DNA from: Hysterangium stoloniferum
Lineage: Eukaryota > Basidiomycota > Agaricomycetes > Hysterangiales > Hysterangiaceae
Assembly (NCBI GenBank): GCA_015178975.1
Contig: WHVD01000072.1
Location: forward strand, 62,001-126,000
Direction: 5' to 3'
Length of the DNA stretch: 64,000 bases
A program made the position numbers and the translations under genes. How positions within the stretch are numbered: the stretch's first letter is position 1; each line of letters begins with the position of its first letter. Below the pieces are notes generated by a model, which did not search any database, was not told where the DNA came from, and was given only the letters and a program-made list of their open reading frames with translations. Positions 10,553-23,807 of this stretch are shown here, in pieces.

Positions 10553-12036
10553 CTACATCTTCGGTAAAGGAGTCTCTACTAAGGCCATCGCCATGCCTAT
10601 CTCTGGATACCGAGGCACATCAGCAGCACCACTCTCAATAGCGACCTTCCTAATTTCTTTCACCTCCTCTGAGGTGAGAGTGATCTTCACAGCGTCGCTG
10701 TTCTCGTCCAAGTACTAGAATTCGCATTTTTAAAATCAAGAACAATTGTTCAATATTGTGGATGTCCTACCTTGATTTTCTTTGTACCCGGGATAGGAAT
10801 GATGTCATCCCCTTGGGCTAACACCCATGCTAGACATATTTGCCCAGCCGTAGCATTATATTTCACACCCAATTTATTCAACAGCTCAACGAGTGCGAAT
10901 ATTTTGGAGAAATGTTCGTCTGAGACTCTGGAGGAATTGTTCAGCTATAGTATAAGCCGTAGACATTGTACGTGCTCACTTAGGTAAGTGTCTTCTGAAA
11001 TCAGCTTGATCGAAGTCCTCCAGCGATTTCTATAATAGTACATTTATCAGACTGTAGCGGCGATACAATATTCTGTTACGTACATATTGTCCAGTAAGGA
11101 GCCCACGTCCAAGGGGAGAATACGCAATCACCTTCGTCCCGAATTCACGTGCAGTAGCCAATATACTCGACTTGGGGTCTGAATCATCTCCTTCGATGTA
11201 TAATACAAATGGGGAGTATTCCATTTGAACCGCCGCGATGGGATGGATTGCATTGGCGCGACGAATGGTGTTCGCTGATGCTTCAGAAAGGCCAAGATAT
11301 TTAACTTTTCCTTCCCTAAATGGAAATTTCGATTACAGGTCTGAAAAACTATAATATCCTCAACTGACTCACTTCACTAATTCAGCCATAGCTGCAACAG
11401 TCTCTTCGATAGGGACAGTAGGATCCATACTACGGCGTGAAACAATTCCATTAATTACACAGTGATTAGGAAAATATCCCGTTCTGCTCACCGATGTGCA
11501 TAATAAAGATCGATGTAGTCAACTCCAAGCCTCTTCAATGATTTCTCGACGGCCTGCTTAATGTAAGGTGGGTCACATCGTACGACTCGACGAGCGACGT
11601 CACTAAATCCGAACTTCGTTGCGAGGAAAATAGAGTCACGTTTTCCGGTGCGCTTGAACCACTTTCCAATGAGATCTTCACTGTCACCGTACCTATCGGA
11701 GCTGAGGAATAGGGGGAATGTTAAAAGTTACTTTGTAGAGGTGAGCAATCAAGTACAGCTAACCTGTCCCAGTGTGTGATCCCCAATTGAAATGCACGGT
11801 CCAAAACCTAAGTTGTGAATACTCATAAACTGCATCCAATGAATTGCGTGCTTCTAACTCACCTTAAAACGCTCTTCATCACTCGGAATAGGACCGCTAT
11901 CATTCGAAACCACTATCAGCCCTACCACAATACTAATCAAAGAACCCAATTCTTACTAGAACGCACTCAGCCCCATAGCACCCCACGATATCGCAGGAAC
12001 GTCTGCATTGCCAATCTTTCGTGTCGGATAGGGCAT
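10553..12036 (-). CDS. Aldo-keto reductase (multi-exon, apparently intact)
   Basis: The start is ATG at 12,036 ([19 protein letters not shown]) and the stop is TAG at 10,553-10,555 after VETPLPKM. Five or six short GT..AG introns can be placed, and the reading frame is kept across each one I checked. The AKR catalytic residues are visible: Asp and Tyr in [13 protein letters not shown], Lys in FLATKFGF, His in YIDLYYAHR. Other family landmarks are [35 protein letters not shown] and [10 protein letters not shown] near the C-terminus, where NADPH binds. It should be a cytosolic NAD(P)H-dependent carbonyl reductase of the fungal YakC-like type, substrate unknown. The 5' two-thirds are duplicated at 24,607-25,605. 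Confidence 0.85.
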
Positions 12037-13930
12037 AGTGACAGTATTACTCGCGTCTCGTGTCTGGGGAGTCTTCACATCTTCCTCCCCCCAGCTCCTT
12101 TTATACAAACGAAAGCCATTATATCATTTCTCACACGCACAGAATATCTCGCACCTTGTGATATGACGCCCTCAGCTATATACAATGGCTGAAGGCCTCG
12201 AGTAAGTCCGATTTTTCAATGACGGTTATCTCCTCCTTCTCGTGACTCGAACCCGGACATTCCTTGAAGAGATGTCAGAATGTGGGCTCTTGGGGTACCT
12301 TTAATTTACATTTAGTGTCCAGAATATTCTTCCTCTGGTACCTGCATAACTTTGAATTATATGCTAGCCGACAGTCGCTTTAGTTTCTGGGGAGAAATTG
12401 CCGGCGCCAACGCCAAATTCTCGTTCTCGATTAATAATCCAAGCGAGCCTGCCGAAAGGACGCGTAAGTTGCTGAACAAGCATGTATATCGGCGGAGTAT
12501 TCTAGTTTTAATAGGGCCAATTGGTCCTTCATTTCAATGGCTATAGGTATACATGGTATGACTGAACTGAATGGGAAGTCTCTGTCACGAGTGAGTATAT
12601 GCCGTAAGGATCACCAACTTTGTCTGATCATTGATGAAATTTGAAAGCTGAATTGTAGCCGTCTATCCGCGTGACCAAATCTGAAAGTCAGAAGTGTACG
12701 GCCGTCATTAGGTGGCCACAAGGCAGCCAATACGTTATCTCTACTGTTCGATTTGTATGATTTGTGGATGACAGCAGGCAAGGACGAAAGCTTCATCACT
12801 AGAGGCCAAACAACGCCGTGAGCCTTTGTCTTGTTATCGGAATACTCCAAATGAAATTTCTTGGGCTAGCCTTGGTCTACCACAACAGCTTGAACACTCC
12901 CTCGTGTTGACGTATCGTGGCACTGTGGTATGTCGACGGTGAAAGCCCCCCACGACACGCGACCTGACATACAAAAAATTACCCCTTTGTTTTTTTCTTG
13001 TGCTCCTTCACATGTAGCATTGTCCTCTTTTCTACGGTATCTACCATAGGGCCCGTTGTCCTTAGAATAATCCTGTTGGCGAAGTCGTCATCTATTCATC
13101 AGTGCCTTAGACAATGTGAATGGGATAGTACTGGTGAGTTCTATCTAACCGGTGCTTGTATACCTACTGATGGATACAGTACATCCACAGTGCTCCACAT
13201 TTACAATCATCAAGCTGCTAAACAGTAGATTAAACTGAACCTTTACGGCACGTTCATTTCGATCCTTCATAACTGACGCTTGGAAATGAACTTGGAAACC
13301 CGGGCATAAGCAGAGAGCTGGCGCGCTCTACCCAACCGTACAGCTCCTCGCAAAGAGATATTTCGAATTAGATGAAGCTGGATACGTAGTACTATATTAA
13401 ATCGGTGATTGGTATATGGGTAATTACCTCCACCTAGTTTTTTTAAATAAATTAGGGAATAATAAATACGAGTGTCTGAGTCAGGTTTCCTAGAAACATG
13501 TCAGCGACATTGAAAGAGATCTCTAGTACAGACAAGATATATGTAATTCATTTTGACACCAATAATACGTCATGGGATATATGCATGTACTGCAAGCACG
13601 ATTGTGTAACCACGGAATAAATTATTGGATCACCGTAGGGGTAACCGGAATGGCTGCTCGTGTGAAAGGAACGTCCAGGTCATCCAAGTTAATGCCATAG
13701 GGCAAATTTACTTAGTTAGTGGGTTACGGTGCTTGCACTACCAACAACAAACCTCTCAAATGGGTAACGGCATCGATGATAGCTGCCGAACCACACTGAT
13801 GTCCGTGCTTTCAGCCTTAGTATCGGCAATTCAGTGTCTTCACTTAACGAATGCCAGCCCACACCATATACGAATCACACAGGGCAATCTAACAGTTGAA
13901 GCCGTAGCAGGTAGGGCAAAATGTTGTGCT
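12037..13930. other. Intergenic region and unrecognised duplicated sequence
   Basis: The first part is the probable promoter of the reductase. The rest (12,600-13,240) retains CG dinucleotides and short open frames, for example a minus-strand frame ending in FSFQISSMIRQSW near 12,611 and a plus-strand frame at 12,998-13,228. None matches a family I know. The whole stretch is present again in copy B as 25,606-26,722 plus 28,288-28,650 and 34,207-34,735. Confidence 0.5.
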
Positions 13931-13939
13931 TGACATAGG

Positions 13940-15748
13940 GATGTGACGGGCCGAGGACCTCGAGATCATTGAGAAATTTTGGAATGTTACCCTGTTTTCG
14001 GAAGTCGCCAACTTCTTCAGGGAGCAGTATTAGTTGAGACCGGAAACATAAGCCTCCTCGTAGTCACCGATCCCGCTTGACCGCACAGACTTAGGGTCCA
14101 GTCTGACTGTTCCATCCAGACGTCGCCCTTCCAACGATCATCCCCATGATCCACGAGGCCAGGAGAGATGGTGGATAGGGCTGGCGAGCCTCATCGACGA
14201 TTTTTCGAAGGGCGATGACCACCTTGTGATCGAGGGTGTGATATTGCTCGTCGACCAGTCGGAGGTATTCTTCCCAAGTCTCGTTGACGGGAAAGAAGCT
14301 GCTTCCCATGCTGCACATTCCAGCAAAACTCACGGGGTTGGGACACCTCCAAAAATGCCGCAAGTGTCTTTCAGAATACCTCATGCGTCACGGCGACATC
14401 GCTGGCACAATACGTGCGGTAAAATGAGAGGTCGGCAAGGATGGCTTCCGGATGTTATGAAATCGCTTCGAGTCGAGTTAACCACTTCGATGTCGCAGTG
14501 GAGACAGGGAACGCAGGCGAGCGAGTCCGCTGCTGTAGAATCCTCCCACCGTTTCTTTGCTGATTCACTGCTATCCTCCTCCTCCTCCTCGCCGCCAACC
14601 TCATAAATGGCTTCAAGAGGTGTTGATTTGGACAGGTCCGCACCTTGCTGTTTGAGCTCTCGTCTCTTCTCCTCGCGGACTTCATCACGTGCCCGCTACT
14701 TCAAAATTTCAGCGACACATTCGACGGCCTCGTCTCTCATGGTGCAATTAGCAATTTTCCGCTTGTGATATTGACTCCATGCAGGACGCTGGTGGCGCGA
14801 TATGCCGTTTACTGCTATGTGTAGAGCCATCGTATCCAACCACCGAGTACCAGGGTGTTCTAGCCTATACTCCTCCAATGTACGAGCACGATCATATGAA
14901 ATATTATGACCGACAACTATACGAGGATCACCAAGGGGTACTGGCTGTTCCGGATCGGTCGTCTCGTTAAGAAGCCAGGAGATCCAAGCATACCACGCTG
15001 TCGGAGATGCCGCACAGGCCATGATCGCGAACGGACTGTAATTCGGTAATGTTTCGACGTCAAACACTAGTAATTCCTCATCTGGACATTCGACAGCCTC
15101 ATGGAATCCGTCCTCGTCGGGCCAATACTTGGTCCATCCAGACTGGATGACCCAGCTGTCTGGCTGAGGAGGTAATTGGAGCGATGCGAGTCGTTGGGAC
15201 ATTGAGAGATACGGTTGGGCAATCTGGGCTCCAAGGGCGTGGAAATGTGCGTCAATAGTTGGGCCTTGAAGGGGTGGGAGGGTGAATGAGGGGTAGATGA
15301 TGCACTGGGGTCGAGCTGGTGTTTGACAAAATGGTTCCTGGCAATTTGGATATACGCATCTTCCGGCGCTGGGAATGCGACATTGTTGAATATTTGCGAG
15401 TGCAAAGCTCTGGAGAGGAGCTGCACACCAACTTCGTTTCGTTATACTGTAGCATTATTTTGATACTTAGCAATGAAAACTAATTTAATGAAATAATGAC
15501 TTACCACGACGTGGAAACCGTCTTTGGGGTGGCGTCTTTATCTTTGGTTTGGCATGTCTGCTGTGAGAGCTCAACAAATAGTTGAGGCGCAAGTCGTTCA
15601 TTGTTGTCCTCTTTTACTCTTTTACGGGATGTTTTGGTTTGAATGCCTGTATTGAAAGACGAGCTGAACTATGGAAGGAGCGAGTAGAGACAACTCTGGC
15701 GGTAGAAGTTATAGGACAGTGTATCCGCTGTCTCCTAGCATAGGTCAT
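13940..15748 (-). pseudogene. MIP1: Mitochondrial DNA polymerase gamma, N-terminal part, copy A
   Basis: A mitochondrial presequence starts at ATG 15,748 (MTYARRQRIHC..RSFHSSARLSI). A TAA near 15,614 follows, then an exon beginning MNDLRLNYLL, an intron of about 80 bp, and VQLLSRALHSQIF. The 3'-5' exonuclease domain is clear: Exo I FDVETLPNYSPFAIM, AWYAWISWLL, Exo II VVGHNISYDRA, RWLDTMALHIAV, SRHQRPAWS. Then come SFAGMCSMGSSFFPVNETW and the linker. The polymerase palm is absent. Relative to copy B it has an extra 8-bp tandem repeat in the 5' exon and an 11-bp deletion near 15,290, so the frame is broken. The intact enzyme would replicate mtDNA. Confidence 0.75.
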
Positions 15749-17600
15749 TGTCCAGTTCACAGGATACTCGTGTGACAAATTTATGCCGTGACAGCCTAAC
15801 AAACGACGACGTTGCAATTCCTATATTTGACATTATTTAAGTAGCTCTACTCATATAAATTGCATCGTAAGCAGTATGTACAAACAACCAAGTCGACTAA
15901 CACTGCATGGATTAGTCACTTAGTTTGGCACTTGGGGGATGGCACCCAAGAAACAAGCGGTTTGCGTAAAAGGAGATAGTACGGATGATTGACTTACTTC
16001 GCGTGGATTCGGAGCAGGACATTGACCTTCCAAACCATCCAAGTAGTCAGCAAATCGTAGCCAGACATTTCGGCTAAGTTCGTCGAAATCCATTGAGTAC
16101 TTCTGACGGGACATGTACACCTCTTTCCCAAAACATGAATTAAACACCGGTCACATCTTTGACCATGGGAAGGATAGTTTCGATCGTACAAGAGAGTTTT
16201 GAGGGTCTGGTAGCGGCCTCATCCGTGGTGGTTATGGGTACAGAAGGCATGGTCGTAGATGAGGTCACTAATACCCGAAGATCCTCCAAAGGCAAAGGCC
16301 ATCCGAGGCAGTTTAAGAGATTTTCAATATATGGGAGATAGAGATGGTGGCTAGACCATATCCTCCAATAATTCCTGTAGGAATGTACGTGGTTGTATCA
16401 GCCGTTCGAAAATGGGTCGTCGAATGTCGCGATTTGAAGGCGATGATGATGTCAAGTTTCCCAATATTGCTAACATTTCGCGGCGCACGGAACGATGAAG
16501 GAAAGAGGATTGAGGGCGCGTACTTTTAGTGTTGAATGTGCTGAAAGGTTAGGTCACTGGCATCGATGTGAAAATAGTCAACAAGCATGTCGCAGTCGCG
16601 ATCATCATACCTATCATTGACCGCAACAATGGAGCATGTACATTGACCCGTTAGTTTCTATATTAGGTCCACTCATATCCACAGAACGACAACATAGGCC
16701 TTGAAAGTCCTGAGACACCCTCGACATCATTCATAGGTAAGCGTGCCGTGGCAAAATGTTATGGAACGAGTTAGGCGCACCAGCAGTCGAGGACGAGTTT
16801 GTCATTGTAATACAGTATATAATCCATCGGACCTCTAGCGAATAGTATATGCAAGCGAACATCAGCATCGTTGTCCGTTCAATGGCTCAGATGGGCTCTA
16901 TACTCACCGAATGTTCCCGCATGATCTCATCTCACGACCTCCTTGCAATGACCACAGCCTGATACGTGCATCGTCTCCGGATCGAGGCATCGTGTTACTG
17001 GGAAATTGAACACCGGCCGGCAAGATGAAGGGTTGGCTGGGAGGGAAGTATAAGATTGAGCATAGGGCCTTGGATGGGGACGCTGTTGTGCGGGAAACGC
17101 AGCGTGTACGAAACTGACCAACGTGAGAGATGTTGGACAGGAAAGCGCAGCGGAGACGGATAAGCAAGGATGGGGACATATGCGAGGTCACTGCACCCCG
17201 ACGACGAGATATAATGGTGCGTACTCTACGATGTTGGCCACGTATCTTGAAGGATAATAGGGTGAAGAGGAGACCACCCAGGACGATCAAGAAACAGAGA
17301 ACTTGAAACGACAAGTGCGGAGGTATGGTGAAAGTGCATAATGCGGAATGTGTCGTGTTTAATGAAGAACGGATAGCTGGCTTCAAAGTCTCCTAGGATG
17401 TTATTAAGCGCCAACAATACTTCGTGAGGTATATAGCCAAGGAGAGACTACATGCGATGAGCGATTTCTATACACATGAAAAAAAGCATGTGCAATTATG
17501 TGAAATGCAGATGAGTGAACAGCGACGGAATAAATAAGACGATCGACACACTTAGCTCTGAATGCTCCTTCACAAGGCTTCCTCTCGTGTAACAACAAAA
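15749..17600 (-). other. Unrecognised minus-strand locus between MIP1 and NLR (copy A)
   Basis: Coding-like minus-strand segments occur at 15,920-16,147 (SMDFDELSRNVWLRFADYL), 16,150-16,340 (LNCLGWPLPLEDLR..ETILPMVKDV) and 16,904-17,598. The last includes a hydrophobic stretch (LCFLIVLGGLLFTLLSF) that could be a membrane helix. Exon joins cannot be settled by eye and I recognise no family. Copy B at 36,600-38,260 lacks the 15,918-16,145 segment but keeps the rest at high identity with CG intact. Confidence 0.35.
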
Positions 17601-17875
17601 AGTACTGGTATATTCACTGCTGTTCTACGATGGGAAGGAAGATTCAATGTGGCACATATTTTAGAGTAAACGTATAAGTAACTCGCCGATCGGCACATTG
17701 TTCATGGACACGATGGAGATGCAGTGCTGTGAAGACGTGACAGTGTTACGTGTACAACGTGTTATCTTGCAACCATCCCATCCCTGAATCAATTTGGAAG
17801 AAAGAACTTGAAATTTAGGTGACTGCATCTTGTTACATATAAAGGAAGTACTATCGTTGAACTCTTCGGTTTCAG

Positions 17876-20800
17876 ATGGAACCACGTATTTTCAACCATA
17901 CTCGTAATCGTGCGGATTCTGGACTGGGCATTAAAGTGCTCGTCGAGGGCATCGCCCCGACCATCGAGTGTGTCATGTCGACAATTTGCCGGTACTTCTC
18001 CGCTAATGACAATTCTAACAGCATTGTCGCCATCCATGGCCTAGATGGACACCGCGAAGGCTCCTGGACAGCCGAGAACGGAATATTCTGGCTCAAAGAC
18101 CTATTGCCGCAGCAATTGCCTAACGCCAGAATTGTTACATACGGCTATGACGCATCCACTGGTACTCAGTCAAGCAAAATAGAGGAGACATTGTATGGTC
18201 ATGCAGAAAATTTGATTTCGCGGATCGCTTTACTCAGGGACAGTACAACTACTACGGTGGGTTTCTTTTAGTTACGGGGAATGCTTATTGAATTGTTGCT
18301 AGACACGTCCCATCATATTTATTGCCCACAGCTTAGGTGGCATTATTCTTAAATTTGTATGTATTTAATTGCGAAGCACCCCAAGATTCTAATTTCTAAC
18401 TGGCGTGTATACGTGTAGGCTTTGATTCATGCCGATCATTGTAAGGTTTCTCACCTCCCTCATCACAAGCAAATAATGCTGTCGACAATTGGGATACTGT
18501 TCTTTGGGACTCCGCACCAAGGGGCAGCTGTTGCACTCTCTGCGTCCCAAATGCTGCTTGTCCGTCTGCCAGGTGATGAGAATGCTGGTCATAAAGTGTT
18601 ACGAAACTTGGCAATCAATTCGGAGATGTTGGAGATACAGTTAAATCTTTACAACGGGATCAGTCCTTGTTTCAATACAAAGTTTCTTTACGAGGTCTGT
18701 CAAACTGTCCTCCATGACGGTACATCTTGCTCTGTAAGTGCTTTAAACTCGCATTTGATTGTCACTAATTCACATGGAGTCAGATTGTGCCCAAGTCCTC
18801 TGCGATTGTTCCAGGTGCACGGAATGCTGAAGCTATTGGACTGAACAAGAACCACATGGATATGACAAAATTTTCGTCAGCTGAAGATGATGATTTTATT
18901 ATCGTGGTCTCATTGTTGCAAAGTATAAGGAGTGATCTTCCTGAACCGGAGCCGGTTTGTGGAAGAGATGTCAGCCAGTCTGATGGTACAGTATATCTAC
19001 TGCCTGTAAAGGTTTATATTCTCATGTGGAGCATCAGATATTTTGAGTAAGGGGTTATCTTATAGACCCAAGCTCATATCCAGCCCAAGGTTCACTGGTC
19101 AAGATTTTTACCTGGAGAAGTTGAGAACATTCTTTGTAAATGGGAATATTACACCTTGCCGAAAACACTTCCTGTTATATGGCATGGGTGGTATTGGAAA
19201 GACTCAAATTTCCTTAAAGTTTGCTGAGGAGTGTGCAGATTGTAAGCTGTAGGTTACTTCATTATTACTCTAAACATACTGAATTTCTAACTATACTGAT
19301 ATATCACTTAGCTACTGGAGGATATTATGGCTTGATGCTACAACTGCAGAAACCCTTGAGACAAGTTTTGCTGATATCTCTAAACTTGATGCTGTAATGA
19401 AGTCTCTGGATATTGAAAAATCAGGTGAATGCATTATAGGATGGCTTGCTGGCCTGGGAAGAAAGTCCTTGCTTATTTTTGATAATGCTGATGGCATGGC
19501 TGGTCTGCTCTCAAAATACATTCCTCCAGCACATTCATTGCATGTGTTGATCACAAGTAGAAATCCTGATCTGCAGCAGTCTGTGAGCTGCACTCTCAAT
19601 CTTAAGGTGATGTCTAAAGAAGATGCACTTTTCCTGCTCATGACCTCCTCAACAAGGGAGAATAAAACTGAGTTGTTAAAGGATGGCCCACTACTAGCCA
19701 TTGCAGAAAAACTTGGCTGCCTGCCTTTGGCATTGGATATTGCTGGTGCAGCAATATATAGGGGATTGTGTACAGTGGAAGAGTACACATCAACATATCT
19801 CAAGAACCATGAGATACTTCTACATAGAGATCATCCTTTATATAAAGGAGCCTCATCTTATAACCGAACAATTAATGACACACTCAACATCTCATATAAG
19901 TTGATAGAAAAGAACCATGCTCAGGGAGAGGTTGCCAAGGATGCATTATTTCTTCTAAAAATGCTAGGCTTCTTTCACCACCAAAATATTATGGAAGTAA
20001 TATTCAAGAGGGCTGCAGAGGCACCAGAATGGTACATCAAAGATTCCAGGTTGAGAACTACACAGCCTGATCTTCCATTTCAGTTCCTTAAATGTGATGA
20101 GCATCATCAATGGATTCACACTAAACTCAGAACAGTAATGGAACTGCTTTGTGATTATTCACTGATATCAACAGTTCCATCAATCACTGGATTTTCATGG
20201 ACCATTCATCCCATAGTACAGATATGGGCAAGAGACAAAGTAGTTACTGGGAAACAGGGCATGCATCTGGCTGCAGTGCGAGCTTTAATTGTAAACTCAA
20301 TCAATGGGAATGAAGATTTGGTGGAGCATTCCTATCACTTTCATAGAATGATATTACCCCATATGATGGCATATTACCATTATAATGCAGATTTTGGATT
20401 ATCCTACTGTGATGATGAGCACAGTGCTCAGACAGAAGAGTTTGTTAAAAATGGGTACTGGGACCATGCTAGCAGGTTTTGTCAACAGGCATTGGGCCTC
20501 TGAAAATGGATCTTGGGGCCAGAGCATTATCATTCGATGGCTATGATGTTGAAGTTGGCATACATATGGAAAAAGCAGGGAAAATATGGCAAAGCTCAGG
20601 AGCTGGAAGTGCAGGTCCTGGAGGCATACAAGCAACTGCTTGGTCCAGAGCATCCAAATACATTAATATGCATGGGAAACTTGGCATGCACCTTGGAGAA
20701 TCTGGGAAAGTATACTGAAGCTCAAGAGCTGGAAGTGCAGGTCCTGGAGGCAACCAAGCAACTGCTTGGCCCAAAGCATCCATCTACATTAATATGCATG

Positions 20801-23800
20801 GGAAACTTGGCACGCACCTTGTCAGATCTGGGAAAGTATACTGAAGCTCAGGAGCTGGAAGTGCAGGTCCTGGAGGCAAGGCAACAACTGCTTGGCCCAG
20901 AGCATCCATCTACATTAAGATCTATGAGAAACTTGGCATGCAGCTTGAAGAATCTAGGAAAGTATACTGAAGCTCAGGAGCTGGAAGTGCAGGTCCTGGA
21001 GGCAACCAAGCAACTGCTTGGCCCAGAGCATCCATTTACATTAATATGCATGGGAAACTTGGCATGCACCTTGTCAGATCTGGGAAAGTATACTGAAGCT
21101 CAGGAGCTGGAAGTGCAGGTCCTGGAGGCAAGGCAACAACTGCTTGGCCCAGAGCATCCATCTACATTAGGATCTATGGGAAACTTGGCATGCAGCTTGA
21201 GGAATCTAGGAAAGTATACTGAAGCTCAGGAGCTGGAAGTGCAGGTCCTGGATGCAACCAAGCAACTGCTTGGCCCAGAGCATCCAGAAACATTAATATG
21301 CATGGCAAACTTGGCACACACCTTGTCAGATCTGGGAAAGTATACTGAAGCTCAGGAGCTGGAAGTGCAGGTCCTGGAGGCAAGGCAACAACTGCTTGGC
21401 CCAGAGCATCCATCTACATTAAGATCTATGGGAAACTTGGCATGCAGCTTGAAGAATCTAGGAAAGTATACTGAAGCTCAGGAGCTGGAAGTGCAGGTCC
21501 TGGAGGCAACCAAGCAACTGCTTGGCCCAGAGCATCCATTTACATTAATATGCATGGGAAACTTGGCACGCACCTTGTCAGATCTGGGAAAGTATACTGA
21601 AGCTCAGGAGCTGCAAGTGCAGGTCCTGGAGGCAAGGCAACAACTGCTTGGCCCAGAGCATCCATCTACATTAGGATCTATGGGAAACTTGGCATGCAGC
21701 TTGAAGAATCTAGGAAAGTATACTGAAGCTCAGGAGCTGGAAGTGCAGGTCCTGGAGGCAACCAAGCAACTGCTTGGCCCAGAGCATCCATCTACATTAA
21801 TATGCATGGGAAACTTGGCACGCACCTTGTCAGATCTGGGAAAGTATACTGAAGCTCAGGAGCTGGAAGTGCAGGTCCTGGAGGCAAGGCAACAACTGCT
21901 TGGCCCAGAGCATCCATCTACATTAAGATCTATGAGAAACTTGGCATGCAGCTTGAAGAATCTAGGAAAGTATACTGAAGCTCAGGAGCTGGAAGTGCAG
22001 GTCCTGGAGGCAACCAAGCAACTGCTTGGCCCAGAGCATCCATTTACATTAATATGCATGGGAAACTTGGCACGCACCTTGTCAGATCTGGGAAAGTATA
22101 CTGAAGCTCAGGAGCTGGAAGTGCAGGTCCTGGAGGCAAGGCAACAACTGCTTGGCCCAGAGCATCCATCTACATTAGGATCTATGGGAAACTTGGCATG
22201 CAGCTTGAAGAATCTAGGAAAGTATACTGAAGCTCAGGAGCTGGAAGTGCAGGTCCTGGAGGCAACCAAGCAACTGCTTGGCCCAGAGCATCCATCTACA
22301 TTAATATGCATGGGAAACTTGGCACGCACCTTGTCAGATCTGGGAAAGTATACTGAAGCTCAGGAGCTGGAAGTGCAGGTCCTGGAGGCAAGGCAACAAC
22401 TGCTTGGCCCAGAGCATCCATCTACATTAGGATCTAGGGAAACTTGGCATGCAGCTTGAAGAATCTAGGAAAGTATACTGAAGCTCAGGAGCTGGAAGTG
22501 CAGGTCCTGGAGGCAACCAAGCAACTGCTTGGCCCAGAGCATCCAGAAACATTAATATGCATGGCAAACTTGGCACGCACCTTGTCAGATCTGGGAAGGT
22601 ATACTGAAGCTCAGGAGCTGGAAGTGCAGGTCCTGGAGGCAACCAAGCAACTGCTTGGCCCAGAGCATCCAGAAACATTAATATGCATGGCAAACTTGGC
22701 ACACACCTTGTCAGATCTGGGAAAGTATACTGAAGCTCAGGAGCTGGAAGTGCAGGTGCTGGAGGCAAGGCAACAACTGCTTGGCCCAGAGCATCCATCT
22801 ACATTAAGATCTATGAGAAACTTGGCATGCAGCTTGAAGAATCTAGGAAAGTATACTGAAGCTCAGGAGCTGGAAGTGCAGGTCCTGGAGGCAACCAAGC
22901 AATTGCTTGGCCCAGAGCATCCATCTACATTAATATGCATGGGAAACTTGGCACGCACCTTGTCAGATCTGAGAAAGTATACTGAAGCTCAGGAGCTGGG
23001 AAAGTATACTGAAGCTCAGGAGCTGGAAGTGCAGGTCCTGGAGGCAACCAAGCAACTGCTTGGCCCAGAGCATCCATCTACATTAATATGCATGGGAAAC
23101 TTGGCATGCACCTTGAAGAATCTGGGAAGGTATACTGAAGCTCAGGAGCTGGAAGTGCAGGTCCTGGAGGCAACCAAGCAACTACTTGGCCCAAAGCATC
23201 CAGAAACATTAATATGCATGGGAAACTTGGCATGCACCTTGTCAGATCTGGGAAAGTATACTGAAGCTCAGGAGCTGGGAGTGCAGATCCTGGAGGCAAC
23301 CAAGCAATTGCTTGGCCCAGAGCATCCATCTACATTAATATGCATGGCAAACTTGGCATGCACCTTGAAGGATCTGGGAAAGTATATTGAAGCTCAGGGC
23401 AGGTCCTGGAGGGAAGGAAGCAACTGCTTGGCCCAGAGCATTCAGAAACATTAATATGCATGGCAAACTTGGCATGTACCTTGAAGGATCTGGGAAAGTA
23501 TATTGAAGCTCAGGAGCTGGAAGTGCAGGTCCTGGAGGGAAGGAAGCAACTGCTTGGCCCAGAGCATTCAGAAACATTAATATGCATGGCAAACTTGGCA
23601 TGTACCTTGTCAGATCTGGGAAAGTATACTGAAGCTCAGGAGCTGGAAGTGCATTTCCTGGAGACAAGGAAGTAACTGCTTAGCCCAGAGCATCCAGAAA
23701 CATCAATATGCATGGCAAACCTGGAATGCACCTTGAAGAATCTGGGAAAGTATACTGAAGCTCAGGAGCTGGAAGTCCAGGTCATGGAGGCAAGGAAGCA

Positions 23801-23807
23801 ACTGCTT
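17876..23807 (+). pseudogene. NLR-type gene copy A: SesB-like hydrolase, NB-ARC, TPR; broken
   Basis: Exons can be placed at 17,876-18,256, 18,303-18,356, 18,419-18,733, 18,784-18,985, 19,038-19,248 and from 19,312. The N-terminal alpha/beta hydrolase shows VAIHGLDGHREGSW, the nucleophile elbow FIAHSLGG and GILFFGTPHQGA. NB-ARC shows P-loop GMGGIGKTQ, Walker B LLIFDNAD, sensor LITSRNPDL, LGCLPLALDIAG and WTIHPIVQ. About 26 TPRs follow. A TGA at 20,501-20,503 (CGA in copy B) separates NB-ARC from the TPRs. A 1-bp deletion near 22,437, a 13-bp deletion near 23,398 and a stop near 23,670 add damage. An LTR removes the 3' end. Fungal proteins of this kind are thought to act in non-self recognition and regulated cell death. 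Confidence 0.85.
20513..23800 (+). repeat. TPR-coding tandem array, 126-bp units, 504-bp higher-order period
   Basis: Each 126-bp unit encodes a 42-residue kinesin-light-chain-like TPR of the form LGKYTEAQELEVQVLEA.KQLLGPEHP.TL. Variant units (RSMR, FTLICMG, GSMG, STLICMG) recur every four units, for example at 20,905, 21,409 and 21,912, and at 21,536 and 22,040. Neighbouring higher-order units are almost identical at the DNA level. A 27-bp in-frame duplication occurs near 22,975-23,020. The homogeneity implies recent unequal exchange or gene conversion. Confidence 0.9.

Noticed and set aside
22427-22798. Minus-strand proline/leucine-rich open frames across the TPR arrays
   Set aside because: They are antisense shadows of the 126-bp repeat, which lacks stops on the opposite strand.
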